A stretch of DNA of 64,000 bases from Moorella glycerini (lineage in GTDB: Bacteria; Bacillota; DSM-521; Neomoorellales; Neomoorellaceae), in the NCBI RefSeq assembly GCF_009735625.1, contig NZ_CP046244.1, positions 868,001 to 932,000 of the forward strand. The letters run 5' to 3'. Below the pieces are notes generated by a model. It saw only the letters and a list, made by a program, of their open reading frames with translations. It had not been told where the DNA came from and made no database searches. This document shows, in pieces, positions 49,034 to 58,259 of the stretch (position 1 is the stretch's first letter; each line of letters begins with the position of its first letter). The position numbers and the translations under genes are program-made.

Positions 49034-50269
49034 CTATCCGGTAACCTTCTGAACCGTTTCTTGCCTTAACCCCGCCTTCTGCTCCATCAATGCCCGGACC
49101 TTCAGGGGCAGGCCGAAGAGGTTGATAAAGCCGGTGGCATCCTTGTGGTCGTAATCACCGCCGGCACCGAAGGTCACCAGGTCCTCGCTGTAGATGGAGT
49201 AGGGTGATTTAACTCCTGCCGGAGTACAGTTGCCCTTATACAGCTTCATGCGCACGGTGCCGGTGACCGTTTCCTGGGTGCTGTCCACAAAGGCGTCCAG
49301 GGCCTTTTTCAGGGGCGAGAACCAGTTGCCGTCGTAGACCAGCTCGGCGTATTTGGCGGCCACTATTTCCTTGAAGTGCATGGTCATGCGATCCAGGGTC
49401 AGGTACTCCAGCTCCCGGTGGGCCAGGTAAAGAACGGTACCGCCGGGTGTTTCATAGACGCCCCGGGATTTCATGCCCACCAGGCGGTTTTCTACCATGT
49501 CGACGATGCCGACACCGTTGGCCGCCGCCAGGTCGTTCAATTTTTCTACGATGGTCACGGCGTCCAGCCTTTCACCGTCCACGGCCACCGGGATGCCCTT
49601 TTCAAAGTCGATAGTTACATAAGCCGGTTTATCCGGGGCCTGTTCCGGCGGGGTAATGATTAAATAGAGATCGTCCTGGGGTTCGTTCCAGGGGTTCTCC
49701 AGGTCGGCGCCTTCGTGGCTCAGGTGCCAGAGGTTGCGGTCCATGCTGTAGGGCCGGTCCTTGGTGACCGGTACCGGGATACCCCGGGCGGCGGCATAGT
49801 CAATAGCTTCTTCCCGGGAGCGGATACTCCACAGGCGCCAGGGGGCGATAACCTTTAAATTGGGGTTTAACGCTTTAACTCCTAATTCGAAGCGCACCTG
49901 GTCATTACCCTTGCCGGTGGCGCCGTGGGCCACGGCGGTGGCGCCTTCCTTCTCCGCCACCTCTACCAGGCATTTGGCAATGAGGGGCCGGGCAAAGGAG
50001 GTACCCAGCAGGTACTTGCCTTCATAAATGGCCCCGGCCTTTAGAGTTGGCCAGATGTACTCTTCGACAAACTCACGTTTTTTGTCGAGGATGTAAATCT
50101 TGGTCGCCCCGCTCTTGATGGCCTTTTCCTCCAGGGGCGCCAGTTCCTCGCCCTGGCCAAGATCAACGGCCATGGCAATAACTTCGTAGCCGTAGGTTTC
50201 TTTGAGCCAGGGGATAATAATGGAAGTATCCAGCCCGCCGGAATAGGCGAGGACTACCTTTTCCGCCAC
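49034..50269 (-). CDS. argG: Argininosuccinate synthase
   Basis: 411 residues from a GTG at 50269 with AAAGGAG nine bases before; the frame is open further upstream (to 50335) but without family sequence. The N-terminal [23 protein letters not shown] holds the ATP-PPi loop [28 protein letters not shown] binds ATP and aspartate. It condenses citrulline and aspartate with ATP. It follows argF. Confidence 0.96.
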   Translation of the reverse strand: MAEKVVLAYSGGLDTSIIIPWLKETYGYEVIAMAVDLGQGEELAPLEEKAIKSGATKIYILDKKREFVEEYIWPTLKAGAIYEGKYLLGTSFARPLIAKCLVEVAEKEGATAVAHGATGKGNDQVRFELGVKALNPNLKVIAPWRLWSIRSREEAIDYAAARGIPVPVTKDRPYSMDRNLWHLSHEGADLENPWNEPQDDLYLIITPPEQAPDKPAYVTIDFEKGIPVAVDGERLDAVTIVEKLNDLAAANGVGIVDMVENRLVGMKSRGVYETPGGTVLYLAHRELEYLTLDRMTMHFKEIVAAKYAELVYDGNWFSPLKKALDAFVDSTQETVTGTVRMKLYKGNCTPAGVKSPYSIYSEDLVTFGAGGDYDHKDATGFINLFGLPLKVRALMEQKAGLRQETVQKVTG

Positions 50270-50371
50270 AGGAAAGACTCCTTTCGCTTTAATTGTAGCG
50301 CAACAAAACCAGGCGGGTTGGCCGCCTGCCTGCATTCTGGCCGTCCTTACCCGCTTGGGCCCTTCCCTGCT

Positions 50372-51316
50372 TCAACCCATCAGGGCTGCCATAATAGCCT
50401 TGTGCGCGTGGAGGCGGTTTTCGGCTTCGTCAAAGACGGCCGACTGGGGACCGTCGATCACTTCGTCGGTAATCTCTTCGCCCCGGTGGGCCGGCAGGCA
50501 GTGCATGACCATGGCGTCAGGTTTGGCCAGTTTTAATAGTTCGCTGTTAAGCTGGTATTTCTGGAAAGCCTGGCGCCGCTTTTCCGCCTCGGCTTCCTGG
50601 CCCATGCTGGCCCAGACATCGGTATAAAGGATATCGGCGCCCTCCACTGCTTCCCGGACATTATTGGTAACGGCTATCTGGCAGCCGTTATAGGCGGCTA
50701 TGCGCCGGGCTTCTTCTACTACCTGGGGCAGGGGTTCATAGCCAGAAGGGCAGGCGATGGTAACATTGAGGCCTACTTTGGCGCCGCCGTACATGAGGGA
50801 ATGGGCGACGTTATTGCCGTCACCGATAAAGGTGAGGTTTAAACCCTTAAGCTTCCCCTTCCACTCGCGGATGGTCATGATGTCCGCCAGGGCCTGGGTG
50901 GGATGGAGAAAATCGGTCAGGCCGTTGATGACGGGAATGGTAGCGTGGGCCGCCAGTTCCTCCACCTCCTGGTGGGAATAGGTGCGGATCATAATGCCAT
51001 CCAGGTAACGGGACAGGACCCGGGCCGTATCGGCAATGGTTTCTCCCCGTCCCAGCTGCAGGTCGTCCTTGGTCAGGAAAAGGGGATAGCCGCCCAGCTG
51101 GTACATGCCCACCTCAAAGGATACCCGGGTGCGGGTGGAACGCTTGGTAAAGATCATACCCAGGGTTTTGCCGGCAAGTATTGGGTGGGGCTCCCCCTTT
51201 TTGAGTTTGGCCTTGAGCTCGGCGGCCAGGTCCAGGAGGTAAAAGATTTCCTCAGTGGTAAAATCCTTCAGGGAGATGAAGTCGCGGCCTTTGAGGCCCT
51301 TTGCCAGGTCGTTCAT
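50372..51316 (-). CDS. argF: Ornithine carbamoyltransferase
   Basis: 314 residues from the ATG at 51316 (MNDLAKGLKGRDFISLKDFT), nine bases after AAAGGAG; an ATG three codons earlier overlaps that site. Seen: the carbamoyl-phosphate motif FTKRSTRTRVSFEVG, the HPTQALADIMTI block, and the ornithine-binding MVMHCLPAHRGEEITDEV. It makes citrulline from ornithine and carbamoyl phosphate. Confidence 0.96.
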   Translation of the reverse strand: MNDLAKGLKGRDFISLKDFTTEEIFYLLDLAAELKAKLKKGEPHPILAGKTLGMIFTKRSTRTRVSFEVGMYQLGGYPLFLTKDDLQLGRGETIADTARVLSRYLDGIMIRTYSHQEVEELAAHATIPVINGLTDFLHPTQALADIMTIREWKGKLKGLNLTFIGDGNNVAHSLMYGGAKVGLNVTIACPSGYEPLPQVVEEARRIAAYNGCQIAVTNNVREAVEGADILYTDVWASMGQEAEAEKRRQAFQKYQLNSELLKLAKPDAMVMHCLPAHRGEEITDEVIDGPQSAVFDEAENRLHAHKAIMAALMG

Positions 51317-51350
51317 TAAATGCATCTCCTTTCTATTAAACCCTGTCTCC

Positions 51351-52568
51351 TTAATTCGCTCCTTGCCCCAAAACTTCCTGTAAGGCGTCCTTTAAAATAA
51401 CTATGGCCTGGTCGATTTCGTCCTTACTAATAGTCAGGGGGGGCAGGAAACGCAGGACGTGGCCGTGGAGGGAATTGATTAATAAACCCCGCTCCCGGCA
51501 GGCAGCCACCACGGCATCAGCCGGGCCGTCAATTTCTATTCCCAGCAGCAAGCCGCGGCCCCTTACTTCTGTTAACTGGGGAAATTCCCGGGCCAGCCTC
51601 TCCAACTCCTGGTAGAAATATTCTCCCAGGACCCGGGCATTTTCCACCAGGCCCTCTTCCAGCAGGGCCTTAAAGGCGGCCACCCCGGCGGCCGTAGCCA
51701 GGGGATTACCGCCAAAGGTGGAGGCATGGTCCCCGGGGCCAAAGGCAGCGGCTACCTTTTCTTTGGCCAGCATGGCGCCGATGGGCACCCCGCCGGCCAG
51801 GGCCTTGGCCAGGGTCATAATGTCGGGCTCCACCCCATAATACTGGTAGGCGAAGAGATAGCCCGTCCGGCCCAGGCCACACTGCACTTCATCAAAGATA
51901 AGTAAAAGTCCTTCATCGTCGCAGAGGGCCCGCACCGCCTGGAGGTAATCTTTATTGGCCGCGTAGACGCCACCTTCCCCCTGGACCGGTTCCAGCATGA
52001 CGGCGCAGGTCCGGGGACCTACCGCTGCCCGCAGGCTGGCAAGGTCATTGAAGGGGACGTATTTAAAGCCTGCCGGCAGGGGAGCAAAACCGCGGTGGAA
52101 TTTCTCCTGGCCGGTGGCCGTCAGGGTAGCCAGGGTACGGCCGTGGAAGGAACGGCGCATGGTAATAATCTCGTAGCTTTCCGGCCCCCGGTGTTCCTTG
52201 GCATACTTGCGGGCAAGTTTAATGGCCGCTTCATTGGCCTCCGCGCCGCTGTTGCAGAAAAAGACTTTATCCAGGGCTGAATTTTCCACCAGCAATTGCG
52301 CCAGCTCAACCTGGGGCTCAATCCAGTAAAGGTTAGAGCAGTGGATGAGCTTCCCCGCCTGCTCCCGGATGGCCGCCACTACCCGGGGGTGGCAGTGCCC
52401 CAGGGAGTTAACTGCCAGGCCACCCACAAAGTCCAGGTACTCCCGGCCGTCGGCATCCCAGACCCGGGCTCCCTCACCCCGCACCAGGGCCAGGGGGTAG
52501 CGCCCGTAGGTACGCATCACATATTTTTCCCCCAGAGCGATAAGAGCCGCATTATCCATTTCCGGCAC
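51351..52568 (-). CDS. argD: Acetylornithine aminotransferase
   Basis: 405 residues of a class III PLP aminotransferase: FLDFVGGLAVNSLGHCHPRVV, FFCNSGAEANEAAIKLARKYA, LLIFDEVQCGLGRTGYLFAYQYYGVEPD, and MTLAKALAGGVPIGAM with the PLP-binding Lys. It uses N-acetylglutamate semialdehyde. Argues for the acetylated pathway together with argJ, which recycles the acetyl group. Confidence 0.94.
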   Translation of the reverse strand: MPEMDNAALIALGEKYVMRTYGRYPLALVRGEGARVWDADGREYLDFVGGLAVNSLGHCHPRVVAAIREQAGKLIHCSNLYWIEPQVELAQLLVENSALDKVFFCNSGAEANEAAIKLARKYAKEHRGPESYEIITMRRSFHGRTLATLTATGQEKFHRGFAPLPAGFKYVPFNDLASLRAAVGPRTCAVMLEPVQGEGGVYAANKDYLQAVRALCDDEGLLLIFDEVQCGLGRTGYLFAYQYYGVEPDIMTLAKALAGGVPIGAMLAKEKVAAAFGPGDHASTFGGNPLATAAGVAAFKALLEEGLVENARVLGEYFYQELERLAREFPQLTEVRGRGLLLGIEIDGPADAVVAACRERGLLINSLHGHVLRFLPPLTISKDEIDQAIVILKDALQEVLGQGAN

Positions 52569-52589
52569 CTCCTGCCTTCGACTTTCGTC

Positions 52590-53483
52590 TTATCCCGGTA
52601 CTACCATGGTCCCTACCCCGGTATCGGTGAATATCTCCAGCAAAATAGAGTGGGGTATGCGCCCGTCAATAATATGGGTTTTCTTAACGCCGCCCTCCAG
52701 GGCGCGGATGCAGCAGTTGACCTTGGGGATCATGCCACCGGCAATAACGCCCTGCCGGATGAGTTCCGGCACCCGGCCAACCTCCAGGGCGGAAATTAAA
52801 GAGCCGGGATCATTGCGGTCCGCTAAAATCCCCTCCACATCCGTCAGGAGGACCAGTTTATCAGCCTTCAGGGCTACGGCCAGTTCTCCCGCCACCAGGT
52901 CGGCGTTGATATTATAGCTTTCACCCTCCGGGCCCACGCCGATGGGGGCCACCACGGGGATGTAACCTTCGGTGATGACGGTTTCAATAATACCGGGATT
53001 AATCCTTTCCACCCGGCCGACAAAGCCCAGGTCCAGCTCAACCTCCGCTCCATCTTCCTGCTGGATATGGGTCAGCTGCTTCCTGGCTTCAATGAGATGG
53101 CCGTCTTTACCGCAGAGGCCGATGGCCTTGCCGCCGTAACGGTGGATATTGGTGACAATTTCTTTATTAATCTTCCCCACCAGGACCATTTCCACAATCT
53201 CCATGGTTTCGGCGTCGGTAACCCGCTGGCCCTGGATAAACTGCGACTGCTTGCCCAGGCGCTTGAGCATGCCGGTAATTTCCGGCCCCCCGCCATGGAC
53301 AATCACCGGCCGCATGCCCACCAGGTGCATGAGGACGGCGTCCTGCATCACAGCCCTTTTCAGGTCGCAGTTGGTCATGGCATGGCCGCCATACTTGATC
53401 ACTACCGTTTTGCCATAGAACTGGCGGATATAGGGCAGGGCCTCGATAAGAATTTCTGTTTTTTCCAGGGGTGAAAGGGGCAT
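52590..53483 (-). CDS. argB: Acetylglutamate kinase
   Basis: 297 residues of amino-acid-kinase fold: VVIKYGGHAMTN for ATP binding, PVIVHGGGPEI, NINADLVAGELAVALKADKLVLLTDVEG, and a C-terminal GGMIPKVNCCIRALEGGVKKTHIIDGR. Carries an N-terminal helix (EKTEILIEALPYIRQFYG) of the kind that, in hexameric kinases, gives feedback inhibition by arginine. Start ATG 53483. Confidence 0.95.
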   Translation of the reverse strand: MPLSPLEKTEILIEALPYIRQFYGKTVVIKYGGHAMTNCDLKRAVMQDAVLMHLVGMRPVIVHGGGPEITGMLKRLGKQSQFIQGQRVTDAETMEIVEMVLVGKINKEIVTNIHRYGGKAIGLCGKDGHLIEARKQLTHIQQEDGAEVELDLGFVGRVERINPGIIETVITEGYIPVVAPIGVGPEGESYNINADLVAGELAVALKADKLVLLTDVEGILADRNDPGSLISALEVGRVPELIRQGVIAGGMIPKVNCCIRALEGGVKKTHIIDGRIPHSILLEIFTDTGVGTMVVPG

Positions 53484-53557
53484 CTTGCGTTCCCTCCATG
53501 TGCGAGCCCCTTACCGGGACTTTTCTACGGGACCAGCAGGGGATGAATATACCTCTA

Positions 53558-54775
53558 TTAAGTTCGGTAGGAAGCATTGATCTTCACATAGTCATAGGTC
53601 AGGTCGCAACCCCAGGCGGTGGCTGCGGCCGTTCCCTGTTTTAAATCCAGGGTAATGGTGATTTCCTCTTCCCGTAAGATGGCCGCCGCCTTCTCTTCAC
53701 AAAATGGCAGGGGCTCGCCGTCCATGGCCATCTGCTCGCAGCCGGCCCGGCTGGCCAGGTAAATGTCCACTCTCTCCGGGTCGATCTCTGCCCCGGAGTA
53801 ACCGGCGGCGCAGATAATGCGGCCCCAGTTGGCATCGGCGCCAAAGATAGCGCTCTTCACGAGATTCGAGCCGGCCACGGCCCGGGCAACCAGGCGGGCT
53901 TCCGCCTCGCTGGCCGCCCGCCGCACTTCCACAGTGATGAGTTTGGTCGCTCCCTCACCATCCCGGGCAATCAGGCGGGCAAGCTCGCGGCAGACGTACT
54001 CCAGGCCGGCGCGGAAGGCGGCGTGATCTTCAATGGTCAGGGGGGCGTTGCCGGCGCAGCCGTTGGCCAGGATAACGGCCATATCGTTGGTGCTGGTGTC
54101 GCCGTCTACCGTTACCATATTGAAGGTGCGGTCCACCACTGCCCGCAGGGCCTGGTCCAGGTCACGCTGCTCCATGGCAACATCGGTGGTTAAAAAGCAG
54201 AGCATGGTTCCCATGTTGGGGTGGATCATGCCGGAACCCTTGGCTATGCCGGCGATGGTTACCGTCGCCCCCCCCAGGGGCAGCTGGACGGCAATTTCCT
54301 TCTTCCTGGTGTCGGTAGTCATAATGGCCGCCGCCGCATCGCTGCCGCCATCTAGTGCCAGCTTTTCTGCCGCTGCCCGGATGCCGGCGCTGATCTTCTC
54401 CATGGGTAGGGGCACACCGATAACGCCGGTGGAAGCCACCACCACCTGCCAGGGTTCGCAGCCGGTGGCTTCAGCCGTAATAACTGCCATTTCCCGGGCG
54501 TCCCGGTAACCTCGCTCCCCGGTGCAGGCGTTGGCATTGCCGCTGTTGCAGACAATGGCCCGGGCTATGCCAGTTTTGAGATGCTCTTTAGTAACTATCA
54601 GGGGTGCTGCCTTGACGCGATTCCTGGTATAGACGGCTGCTGCCGCCGCCGGTACTTCGCTGACAATCAGGGCCAGGTCCTTCTTTTCCTTTTTTAAGCC
54701 GGCATGGACGCCGGCGGCCACAAAACCCCGGGGGGCGGTAACGCCGCCGGTAACCGGCTGGATGTCTTCAGTCAT
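53558..54775 (-). CDS. argJ: Bifunctional glutamate N-acetyltransferase/ornithine acetyltransferase
   Basis: 405 residues. AAVYTRNRVKAAPL, AIVCNSGNANACTGERGYRDA, and GSGMIHPNMGTMLCFLTTDVA with the Thr that becomes the N-terminal nucleophile after self-cleavage (KGSGMI...NMGTML region), then VTVDGDTSTNDMAV. It moves the acetyl group from acetylornithine to glutamate, so no argA or argE is needed. Confidence 0.95.
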   Translation of the reverse strand: MTEDIQPVTGGVTAPRGFVAAGVHAGLKKEKKDLALIVSEVPAAAAAVYTRNRVKAAPLIVTKEHLKTGIARAIVCNSGNANACTGERGYRDAREMAVITAEATGCEPWQVVVASTGVIGVPLPMEKISAGIRAAAEKLALDGGSDAAAAIMTTDTRKKEIAVQLPLGGATVTIAGIAKGSGMIHPNMGTMLCFLTTDVAMEQRDLDQALRAVVDRTFNMVTVDGDTSTNDMAVILANGCAGNAPLTIEDHAAFRAGLEYVCRELARLIARDGEGATKLITVEVRRAASEAEARLVARAVAGSNLVKSAIFGADANWGRIICAAGYSGAEIDPERVDIYLASRAGCEQMAMDGEPLPFCEEKAAAILREEEITITLDLKQGTAAATAWGCDLTYDYVKINASYRT

Positions 54776-54793
54776 TTCTTCCTTCCTCCGTAT

Positions 54794-55834
54794 TTAAGGA
54801 CATAGTCCCGGTGTGGCCAGGGCCATGGTTTCCGGGAAACCGCACATGAGGTTGAAGTTTTGCACCGCCTGGCCGGCAGCGCCTTTGGTCAGGTTGTCAA
54901 TGGCGCTGGCGACTACCACCCGGCCGGTGCGGCCGTCCACCGCCAGGTTGATATAGCAATTGTTGCTGCCGTAGACCCAGCGGGTATGGGGCCACCTGCC
55001 GGGCGGCAGGAGATGGACAAAGGGTTCCCCGGCGTAAAAATCCTGGTAAACCTGCCGGAGTTCTGCTTCCGTTGCCGTGCGGGCCAGGGTGGCATACATG
55101 GTGCTTAAAATTCCCCTGCTGATGGGCAGCAGGTGAGGGGTAAAGGATACCTTAACCTCCATCCCGGCGAGGGCGCTCAGTTCCTGCTCGATCTCCGGGG
55201 TGTGGCGGTGGCCGGCCACGCCGTAGGGGTTAATATTTTCATTGCACTCCACAAACAGGCTGGTAACTTTGGCCTCCCGGCCGGCCCCGGACACGCCTGA
55301 TTTGGCATCGATAATAATGGTTGCCGGGTCGATATAACCGGCCTTGAGCAGGGGTGCCAGGCCCAGGATGACGCTGGTGGGGTAGCAGCCGGGGTTGGCG
55401 ACCACTCGCGCCCGGCGGACGGCTTCCCGATAAATCTCAGGCAGGCCGTAAACGGCGTGCGCTGCCAGTTCAGGGTTAGCGTGGGGGACTTTATACCATT
55501 CCTCGTAAGTTTTGGCCTCCCGGAAGCGCAGGTCGGCTCCCAGGTCGATGACCCTGACGCCTTTCTCCAGGGCCCGGGCGGCCACCGGCACGGCGTGGCC
55601 GTGGGGCAGGGCGATGAAGACTACTTCCGTCCGTTCCAGGACCTCTTCCGGGGTTAGATCTTCACAGGGAAGGTTTGTATAACCAGTAAGGGCCGGGTAA
55701 ACGGCCGCCATATCCTCACCGGCATAACTCCGCGAGGTAAGGGCCACCACCTCTACTTGCGGGTGCCGGCTTAAGATGCGCACCAGTTCGGCACCGGTAT
55801 ACCCGGTGGCGCCGATAATGCCCGCTTTGATCAA
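54794..55834 (-). CDS. argC: N-acetyl-gamma-glutamyl-phosphate reductase
   Basis: 346 residues from a TTG at 55834, nine bases after AAGGAGG, the usual length; the open frame to 55873 overlaps the -10 box and is not translated. Seen: KAGIIGATGYTGAELVRIL (NADP fold), VVANPGCYPTSVILGLAPLL with the catalytic Cys, and GHRHTPEIEQELS with the active-site His. First gene of the operon. Confidence 0.95.
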   Translation of the reverse strand: MIKAGIIGATGYTGAELVRILSRHPQVEVVALTSRSYAGEDMAAVYPALTGYTNLPCEDLTPEEVLERTEVVFIALPHGHAVPVAARALEKGVRVIDLGADLRFREAKTYEEWYKVPHANPELAAHAVYGLPEIYREAVRRARVVANPGCYPTSVILGLAPLLKAGYIDPATIIIDAKSGVSGAGREAKVTSLFVECNENINPYGVAGHRHTPEIEQELSALAGMEVKVSFTPHLLPISRGILSTMYATLARTATEAELRQVYQDFYAGEPFVHLLPPGRWPHTRWVYGSNNCYINLAVDGRTGRVVVASAIDNLTKGAAGQAVQNFNLMCGFPETMALATPGLCP

Positions 55835-55864
55835 TAGTGGGAACCTCCTTGCTCTGGTGTTATA

Positions 55865-55894
55865 ATTATACAATAGAAATGCATATTAATGCAA
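55865..55894 (-). promoter_or_regulatory. Promoter of the arginine operon
   Basis: On the minus strand a perfect TATAAT (55865-55870) lies 18 bp from TTGCAT (55889-55894, a weak -35). The start of transcription would be near 55858. Confidence 0.65.
55880..55893. promoter_or_regulatory. ARG box (ArgR/AhrC operator)
   Basis: TGCATATTAATGCA has TGCAT/ATGCA arms around a 4-bp AT core, like the ArgR operator consensus. It overlaps the -35 side of the argC promoter, so arginine-bound ArgR would repress the operon. Confidence 0.65.
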
Positions 55895-55931
55895 TAGCAT
55901 GGGTAAAATTTTACTTTATCTTTACATTGCA

Positions 55932-55960
55932 TTGACAAGAGTTGCCAGGAGGCATAAGAT
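55932..55960 (+). promoter_or_regulatory. Promoter of the MFS gene
   Basis: A perfect TTGACA (55932-55937), 17 bp and TAAGAT (55955-55960, 4 of 6). It is divergent from the arg promoter and shares the 205-bp gap with it. Confidence 0.6.
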
Positions 55961-56040
55961 AAATGGTGGACTTTAAACGCCGATAAATTCTGTCATACCG
56001 GTGCCGGTGAAAAGGTGCAACCTGGAGGGGAAAGGAATTT

Positions 56041-57258
56041 ATGTCTGAATGGCAGCGCAACCTTTATCTCCTGGTCATCATTCAACTGCTGGCGACAAGT
56101 ACCTTCCAGATTGTTACTCCCTTTTTACCCTTCTTTATTGCCGAGCTGGGGGTTACCGATCCCCGCTCCCTTAAAGCCTGGTCCGGCATCCTTCTTGGCG
56201 TCAACGCCCTTTTTTCCGGCTTGATGTCACCTTTCTGGGGTGCTCTGGCCGACCGTTACGGGCGCAAGCCCATGCTGGTCCGTTCGGCAGCCAGCATTGC
56301 CATCTTTACTGTATTACCTGCCTTCGTTACCAGCGCCTATCAACTGTTAATCTGCCGCATCCTGATGGGTGTCTTCAGCGGCTTTTCCTCTGCTGCCCTG
56401 ACCCTGGCCGCCAGTACCACCCCGGAAAACCGCCTCGGGTTTGCCCTGGGCTGGCTGCAAACCGGGCAGGTCCTGGGCCTGGTGCTGGGACCTTTAATTG
56501 GCGGCGTCCTGGCTGATATTTTTCCCTTCCGGGTCGTCTTCATGCTGGCCGGGTTGCTGGCCTTAACCGGTACCATCCTGGCGGCCACCCTGGTCCATGA
56601 AGACTTTCACCCACCTGTGCGGGCAGCAGCCAAAACCACAGAAAAGAGCAGCTTGATCGGGCTGCTCTCCTGGCCGCTAACTATTTATAGCCTGTTTGTC
56701 GTTATCTTCCTGTCCCAGTTTGCCACGCGGGGGGTTGAGCCCCTGATGCCCCTCTATGTGCAAGAACTGTCTGCCGGGAGCTCCAATTTTAATACCCTGG
56801 TAGGCCTGGTGGTGGCGGTGACGGGGCTAGCCCAGGTAATAGCCGTCACCATCCTCGGTCGCCAGGCCCCTTACTGGGGCTACAAACGCTGCCTCCTGGC
56901 TTGCCTGGCCGGTTCGGCTTTGTTTTACTTCCCCCAGGCCCTTGTCGGCCAGGTTTTCCCCCTCATCAGCCTGCGTTTCTTCCAGGGCCTTTTCCTGGGG
57001 GGCCTGTTGCCCATGGCCAATTCCCTCATCGGCCTGTTTACCCCGCCTGAAAAACGGGGCCGGGTCTATGGCCTTACCCAGAGCGCTTTCTTCCTGGGCA
57101 ACTTCTCCGGCCCCCTGGCCGGTGGCTTCTGGGCCGCCCTCTTTGGCCTGCGATCGGTTTTTTACGCCGCCAGTATCCTCCTGTTCCTCAATTTCATATG
57201 GGTGTGGCGGGAAGTGCGGGAACCGCAAACAGCCTTAAAAATAAGCAGCGGCAAGTGA
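56041..57258 (+). CDS. MFS transporter, multidrug-efflux type
   Basis: 405 residues with 12 hydrophobic segments. The loop-2 motif WGALADRYGRKPMLVRSA is classical for MFS; GWLQTGQVLGLVLGPLIGGVLAD is the motif C of drug/H+ antiporters. A second loop motif TPPEKRGRVYGLTQSAFFLGN follows. It is diverging from argC. Efflux of arginine or drugs is possible, but no substrate is indicated. Confidence 0.88.
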   Translation: MSEWQRNLYLLVIIQLLATSTFQIVTPFLPFFIAELGVTDPRSLKAWSGILLGVNALFSGLMSPFWGALADRYGRKPMLVRSAASIAIFTVLPAFVTSAYQLLICRILMGVFSGFSSAALTLAASTTPENRLGFALGWLQTGQVLGLVLGPLIGGVLADIFPFRVVFMLAGLLALTGTILAATLVHEDFHPPVRAAAKTTEKSSLIGLLSWPLTIYSLFVVIFLSQFATRGVEPLMPLYVQELSAGSSNFNTLVGLVVAVTGLAQVIAVTILGRQAPYWGYKRCLLACLAGSALFYFPQALVGQVFPLISLRFFQGLFLGGLLPMANSLIGLFTPPEKRGRVYGLTQSAFFLGNFSGPLAGGFWAALFGLRSVFYAASILLFLNFIWVWREVREPQTALKISSGK

Positions 57259-57273
57259 AGGATCGGCAACCTT

Positions 57274-58233
57274 CTAAGCCTTGCCTGCCAGCAGGTCCAG
57301 ATGACCTTTCAAAACATAACCCACCCGGCCGCTTTTGGTCTTTACCCGCCAGTAAGAAGGTTCCCCCGGTTTTAACCAGGACAGCAGGTCCTCATCCTCC
57401 AGGACAGCTACCTCCTCCCCGACCGCCAGATTAAGCCGGTCAGCATACTTATTCCCCTGGCGCTCTTTAAGGCTGGTAGCTTTATTTACCCTGCCTACGG
57501 CCATGACCATGGCCCCCCAGGCCGGTTCCCAGCGATAGGTGTGGGTTACCGTCCGGCTCTGGATTTTCGTCCGGGGACCGGTTGCTGCCGGGGCCGACCA
57601 GAGGGTCTGGCTGCTAATGGTTTTAATAGCCAGCCGCCCCTCTTCCCGGGTAAAGTCCGTCGTCACCTGTTCACTGACCCCCTGCCAGCCTTCGCCCTGG
57701 TCCAGCCATTTTTTATGCCAGCGTTCTTCATTGCCGGCAACTTTACGCCAGATTTCCTGCAAACCTTCCCCCTGCCAGGTATAAAGGGCATAAAAGCTGC
57801 TCAAAAAATAGGCACCGAAGCGCTCGTCCAGGAGTTCCCGGATTAAAATGGCATTGCGCCCGGCCTCCAGCTGGACCACCTTTACTTCCTGCAAGGGCAG
57901 GGTATTTATGCAGGCCAGCATTACCGGCTGGCTCCCCGGGGTGCTGAAGATACCCAGCAGGCCCCGGTCTTTGGATACAGTAACACCGATAATCTTTTCC
58001 GTCCCTGCCGCCGGGGCAATATCCCCTTCAGCCTGCAGGTGATAGACCCCTGGCTTACGGCCTTCGGCCAGTTCCTTTAATATTTCCCTGCCTTCCTTGC
58101 TGTTCTGGCCCATAACGGCCAGGGCCCGGGCTTCATAAACATTGACCTGCCCGCTTGCCGTCCGCTGCCAGAAGACAAAGGCTGCCGCAGCCAGGATAAT
58201 TAAGGCCCGCAACCAGCGCCAGCGACTACCCAT
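57274..58233 (-). CDS. Exported or membrane-anchored SH3-domain protein
   Basis: 319 residues. The N-terminal signal/anchor is RWLRALIILAAAAFVFW. The middle (GTEKIIGVTVSKDRGLLGIFSTPG) has no family I can name. The C-terminal 60 residues (LNLAVGEEVAVLEDEDLLSWLKPG, YWRVKTKSGRVGYVLKGHLDLL) are an SH3b-type domain, which usually binds cell-wall peptides. It is probably anchored in the membrane and faces the wall. Function unknown. Confidence 0.7.
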   Translation of the reverse strand: MGSRWRWLRALIILAAAAFVFWQRTASGQVNVYEARALAVMGQNSKEGREILKELAEGRKPGVYHLQAEGDIAPAAGTEKIIGVTVSKDRGLLGIFSTPGSQPVMLACINTLPLQEVKVVQLEAGRNAILIRELLDERFGAYFLSSFYALYTWQGEGLQEIWRKVAGNEERWHKKWLDQGEGWQGVSEQVTTDFTREEGRLAIKTISSQTLWSAPAATGPRTKIQSRTVTHTYRWEPAWGAMVMAVGRVNKATSLKERQGNKYADRLNLAVGEEVAVLEDEDLLSWLKPGEPSYWRVKTKSGRVGYVLKGHLDLLAGKA

Positions 58234-58259
58234 GTCCCCACCCCCATCCTTTTAAATCT

